NCBI RefSeq assembly: GCF_000328685.1
Contig: NC_019974.1
Location: 3,277,001-3,341,000 of the forward strand
DNA: 64,000 nt
Reading direction: 5' to 3'
DNA from: Natronococcus occultus SP4
GTDB taxonomy: Archaea > Halobacteriota > Halobacteria > Halobacteriales > Natrialbaceae
Shown piece by piece: positions 63,173-64,000 of this stretch. The translations under genes were made by a program, and so were the position numbers. The notes beneath the pieces were generated by a model, which saw only the letters and a program-made list of their open reading frames with translations, ran no database searches and was not told where the DNA came from. How positions within the stretch are numbered: position 1 is the first letter of the stretch; the number at the start of each line of letters is the position of its first letter.

Positions 63173-64000
63173 ATGAACTGGATTCCACTCTTCGTCGTCG
63201 ACGGGGTCGGATTACCGCTCGACCAGCCGGTGCTGATTTTCGCGCTCGCGATGATCGTCTTCCTGGTCGGACCACTACTGGTCAAACGGCTCGGCCAGCC
63301 CGGGATCGTCGGGATCGTTATCTTCGGCGCAATCATCGGCCCCGGCGCGCTCGGCGTCGTCGAACACTCCGACGCGATCGAGCTGCTCGGCGAGGTCGGC
63401 CTGATCTACCTGCTGTTTACCGTCGGCCTCGAGGTCGACCTGCGCGGGTTCAAGGAGGCGCCGGAGAACGCGGCGCTGTTCGGACTGATGAGTTTCTTCC
63501 TCCCGTTTATCGTCGGGACTCTCGCGACCTCGACACTGCTCGGTCTCGACATCTGGGCGGCGCTGTTGCTCTCGGCCGTCTTTGCTTCTCACACCCTGCT
63601 TGCCTACCCGATCGTCAATCGGTTCGGCGTCACAAAAAACCGCGCCGTGACCGCGGTGTTCGGCGGGATCCTCTTTACCGACACGCTCGCGCTGGTCGTC
63701 CTCGCGATCGTCACCGGGGCGGTCGACGAGGGCCTTTCGGCGCTGTTGTTCGGTGACGTTGCGCTCTCGCTTGCGATCCTCTTTGCCGGCGTCTGGTTCC
63801 TGGTTCCGCCCGCGTCGCGGTTGTTCTTCCAGAACTTCAGCGAGGAGAGCTACTTCGAGTTCCTGTTCGTGATGGTCGGTATCTTCGCCGCGGCCAGCCT
63901 CGCCGAAGTCCTCGACCTCGACCCCATCCTCGGGGCGTTCGTCGCCGGGCTGGCGCTGAATCAGCTCATCCCGCAGGGCGGAACCCTGATGAACCGCATC
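63173..64000 (+). CDS. Cation:proton antiporter, CPA2 family (partial, runs off the end)
   Basis: At least 276 residues, open to the end of the window. It starts MNWIPLFVVDGVGLPLDQPV. Helices such as VLIFALAMIVFLVGPLLVKR, the motif LGQPGIVGIVIFGAIIGPGA (residues 41-60), VGLIYLLFTVGLEVDLRGFK (about 76-95) and the metal/proton site FTDTLALVVLAIVTGA match the KefB/CPA2 sodium- or potassium-proton exchanger family. The C-terminal helices and any regulatory domain lie beyond the window. It is transcribed away from glmS. Confidence 0.85.
   Translation, partial: MNWIPLFVVDGVGLPLDQPVLIFALAMIVFLVGPLLVKRLGQPGIVGIVIFGAIIGPGALGVVEHSDAIELLGEVGLIYLLFTVGLEVDLRGFKEAPENAALFGLMSFFLPFIVGTLATSTLLGLDIWAALLLSAVFASHTLLAYPIVNRFGVTKNRAVTAVFGGILFTDTLALVVLAIVTGAVDEGLSALLFGDVALSLAILFAGVWFLVPPASRLFFQNFSEESYFEFLFVMVGIFAAASLAEVLDLDPILGAFVAGLALNQLIPQGGTLMNRI

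Overview
The window looks like a chromosomal segment of an extremely halophilic archaeon (class Halobacteria, possibly Natrialbales; the order is a guess). The base composition is GC-rich, the proteins are strongly acidic (Asp/Glu-rich), and the machinery is archaeal: an RPA1/RPAP1/phosphoesterase operon, a TFB, XPB-like and HerA-like ATPases. Secreted proteins carry Tat signals and one has a PGF-CTERM-type tail. Many genes have a TATA-like element about 30 nt before the start codon, as expected for leaderless haloarchaeal transcripts. I found no rRNA, tRNA, CRISPR array or intact transposon.

Layout. 0-13 kb is mainly core genome: an Lhr-type helicase, a PGF-CTERM protein, glnA, a molybdopterin-fold protein, the rpa1-rpap1-rpe operon and small membrane proteins. 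13-18 kb is packed with small regulators (a membrane-anchored winged helix, two DUF7344-type proteins, an ArsR-like protein, PadR, a DUF7563-type zinc protein) plus a DUF1616 membrane protein. 18-23 kb is a tight operon (acyltransferase, DegT aminotransferase, Gfo/Idh oxidoreductase, UDP-sugar dehydrogenase, GT2 glycosyltransferase). Its enzyme set matches WbpD/E/B/A, which make UDP-diacetamido-dideoxy-uronic acids. 26-35 kb holds a DUF354 protein, a GT4 glycosyltransferase, a DUF7344 gene broken by one in-frame TGA, an epimerase/DUF362/Gfo-Idh operon, a polysaccharide deacetylase and an AlkP-superfamily phosphodiesterase. 35-43 kb has regulators, a CPBP protease, a QueC-like PP-loop ATPase and a large membrane protein. 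42-46 kb has two paralogous Tat-exported beta-helix proteins. 46-54 kb has DUF7344, TFB, an XPB-like helicase, HxlR/chromate transporter and a HerA-like ATPase. 54-63 kb returns to glycan genes: a second AlkP-superfamily enzyme, a FemAB-like transferase, glmM, glmU and glmS. An antiporter runs off the end.

How it fits together. GlmS, GlmM and GlmU make UDP-GlcNAc; the WbpABDE-like operon can turn it into a diacetamido-uronic acid nucleotide sugar; the glycosyltransferases, deacetylase, epimerase, phosphodiesterases and membrane proteins would assemble and tailor a surface glycan. The strongest non-gene signal is a shared promoter element, ATAACAAA, seen upstream of at least nine transcription units of this scattered glycan system, usually 33-39 nt before the first start codon. 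Several of these units, and some others, begin with a mini-ORF whose stop overlaps the start of the main gene by one to four bases. A second shared signal is a near-identical palindrome (GGTTTC-N-CGCGAAACC) in front of both the TFB gene and the divergent DUF7344 gene.
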